From Gammaproteobacteria bacterium (GTDB lineage Bacteria > Pseudomonadota > Gammaproteobacteria > Thiohalomonadales > Thiohalomonadaceae), in NCBI GenBank assembly GCA_015232955.1, contig JADFYS010000012.1, positions 1-16,030 on the forward strand: a stretch of DNA of 16,030 bases, read 5' to 3'. This document shows, in pieces, positions 15,411-16,030 of this stretch. Below the pieces are notes generated by a model. The model saw nothing but the letters and a program-made list of their open reading frames with translations, was not told where the DNA came from and did not search any database. Position numbers and translations under genes: made by a program. How positions within the stretch are numbered: the first letter of the stretch is position 1; each line of letters starts with the position of its first letter.

Positions 15411-15774
15411 CCTGACGGCTCCAGCTCACAAACTCCCGGTGGAGTGTGTCGTAGTCACCGATATTGACCTCCAGCAGCCGCCGAAGATGGGTAAACGAGT
15501 CGAGATCCTGAGCAATAAAACGAAACCCGACATGCTGCTCTGTATTGTGCGTCACCTCTGCTTCAAAGGTAAGGACAATATCCGAGTCTTCCAGTGCAAT
15601 CGCCAATCGACACGGCTGCTCTGGTTGTAGGGGTAGCTCCTCTTTGGCGATGACAAGTGCACCGCGAAGAGAGATATCGATCAACTCACATTCGTGGACA
15701 ATCCCCATCGACTCCACCTGGCAGCCTGCATCAAAATTGACCCGACTATAGATTCGCTTATTCTCACTGTTCAC
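15400..15774 (-). CDS. PilZ-domain cyclic-di-GMP binding protein
   Basis: A small, almost pure PilZ domain (124 aa). Both halves of the c-di-GMP binding signature are present: R7-x-x-x-R11 in KRIYSRV and D33-x-S35-x-x-G38 in LIDISLRGA. VGFRF near the C-terminal part of the barrel is also typical. It is the first gene of the pilZ-HEAT/receiver-cheA-cheW-cheB-cheR operon, and its stop overlaps the next start by 11 bp. Start choice: the GTG at 15772-15774 is preceded by GGAGGTGAT, a near-perfect match to the 16S 3' end. An upstream in-frame GTG at 15799-15801 would add 9 residues but would place that Shine-Dalgarno inside the gene, so the shorter form is preferred. Ligand binding is predicted, not shown. 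Confidence 0.88.
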   Translation of the reverse strand: MNSENKRIYSRVNFDAGCQVESMGIVHECELIDISLRGALVIAKEELPLQPEQPCRLAIALEDSDIVLTFEAEVTHNTEQHVGFRFIAQDLDSFTHLRRLLEVNIGDYDTLHREFVSWSRQDES

Positions 15775-15801
15775 ATCACCTCCCCCCTTTTTACTCGACA
15801 C

Positions 15802-15902
15802 ATATCCCGAAAACTACCTCAATCCTCTCTAAACGGCAAGGTTGTACGGTCGTATCATTCTATAAGTCGACTGATTCAAGCGATCTAAATATTCAGATTA
15901 AA
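15802..15902. promoter_or_regulatory. Gap likely to hold the promoter of the pilZ-che operon
   Basis: This AT-richer gap separates the GGDEF-protein stop from pilZ, both on the - strand. On that strand there is a -10-like TAGAAT (five of six consensus bases, within CTTATAGAATGAT) but no convincing -35 at the right distance. No sigma28- or sigma54-type pattern and no terminator hairpin were seen. The operon could also be read through from the GGDEF gene. The placement is weakly supported. Confidence 0.25.
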
Positions 15903-16030
15903 CTACTCTTGGACGACTACCCGATTTCTGCCCTCGTTTTTCGCCTGATGCCGAGCAACATCTGCTTTATGGATCAAACTCTTGTCGTTATCACCCATTT
16001 TATACAACCCCACCCCTATTGTCGCGGTCT
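15903..16030 (-). CDS. C-terminal end of a GGDEF-domain protein (partial, runs off the window)
   Basis: Read leftward from the window edge, 41 codons end in TAG (15903-15905). They begin TATIGVGLYKMGDNDKS and finish with KADVARHQAKNEGRNRVVV plus QE. This is the end of a GGDEF domain: a (T/S)xSIGVA-like strand, the KAD helix, and the xAKxxGRNRV signature that closes diguanylate cyclase domains. The usual ALYxAK is ARHQAK here. The catalytic GG(D/E)EF loop and the inhibitory site lie outside the window, so activity cannot be judged. The remaining architecture is unknown. It is upstream of and co-directional with pilZ. Confidence 0.85.
   Translation of the reverse strand, partial: TATIGVGLYKMGDNDKSLIHKADVARHQAKNEGRNRVVVQE

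Overview
The window looks like a gammaproteobacterial chromosome segment. The evidence is the pilB-pilC-pilD-coaE gene order, Shine-Dalgarno sites of the usual GGAGG type, and a large che/PilZ/GGDEF complement. The genus cannot be named from the sequence. Coding density is high. No rRNA, tRNA, CRISPR array, phage gene or intact transposase was seen.

Layout. Positions 1-164 are non-coding and hold a palindrome (84-104) plus a short copy (about 115-157) of a dispersed element whose longer version lies at 7282-7425. A YfcE/MJ0936-type metallophosphoesterase (168-683, +) converges on an isolated moaD-like gene (696-929, -). Positions 1113-4984 (+) are the type IV pilus assembly genes pilB (extension ATPase), pilC (inner-membrane platform) and pilD (prepilin peptidase). 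They are followed by an overlapping coaE (dephospho-CoA kinase) and a Sel1-repeat protein.

The rest is a two-armed chemosensory locus. The + arm is cheX-cheY (6202-7253). It is preceded by a good sigma70-type promoter framed by a perfect 10-bp inverted repeat, and its two genes are separated by seven perfect 8-bp tandem repeats. The - arm, running leftward from 15774 to 7439, is pilZ, a HEAT-repeat/receiver fusion, a hybrid cheA, cheW, cheB and cheR. The gaps between genes are tiny or overlapping, so this is very probably one operon. The arms converge at 7254-7438, where the 144-bp MITE-like element lies. At the right edge the C-terminus of a GGDEF (diguanylate cyclase-type) protein enters on the - strand.

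How the parts may work together. CheA, coupled through CheW to receptors not encoded here, would phosphorylate CheY, CheB, its own C-terminal receiver and possibly the HEAT-receiver protein. CheR and CheB would provide methylation adaptation, and CheX would dephosphorylate CheY-P in place of CheZ. A binding-competent PilZ protein as first gene of the operon, and a GGDEF protein next door, suggest coupling to cyclic-di-GMP. Proximity to pilBCD makes pilus or surface motility a plausible output, but that is inference.

The most unusual points are the five-fold repeated short motif in the long CheR tail, the HEAT-receiver protein, the CheA architecture (two CheW-like domains, an acidic insert in the first, and a terminal receiver), the inverted repeat around the cheX promoter, the 8-bp tandem repeat between cheX and cheY, and the paired long and short copies of a MITE-like element.
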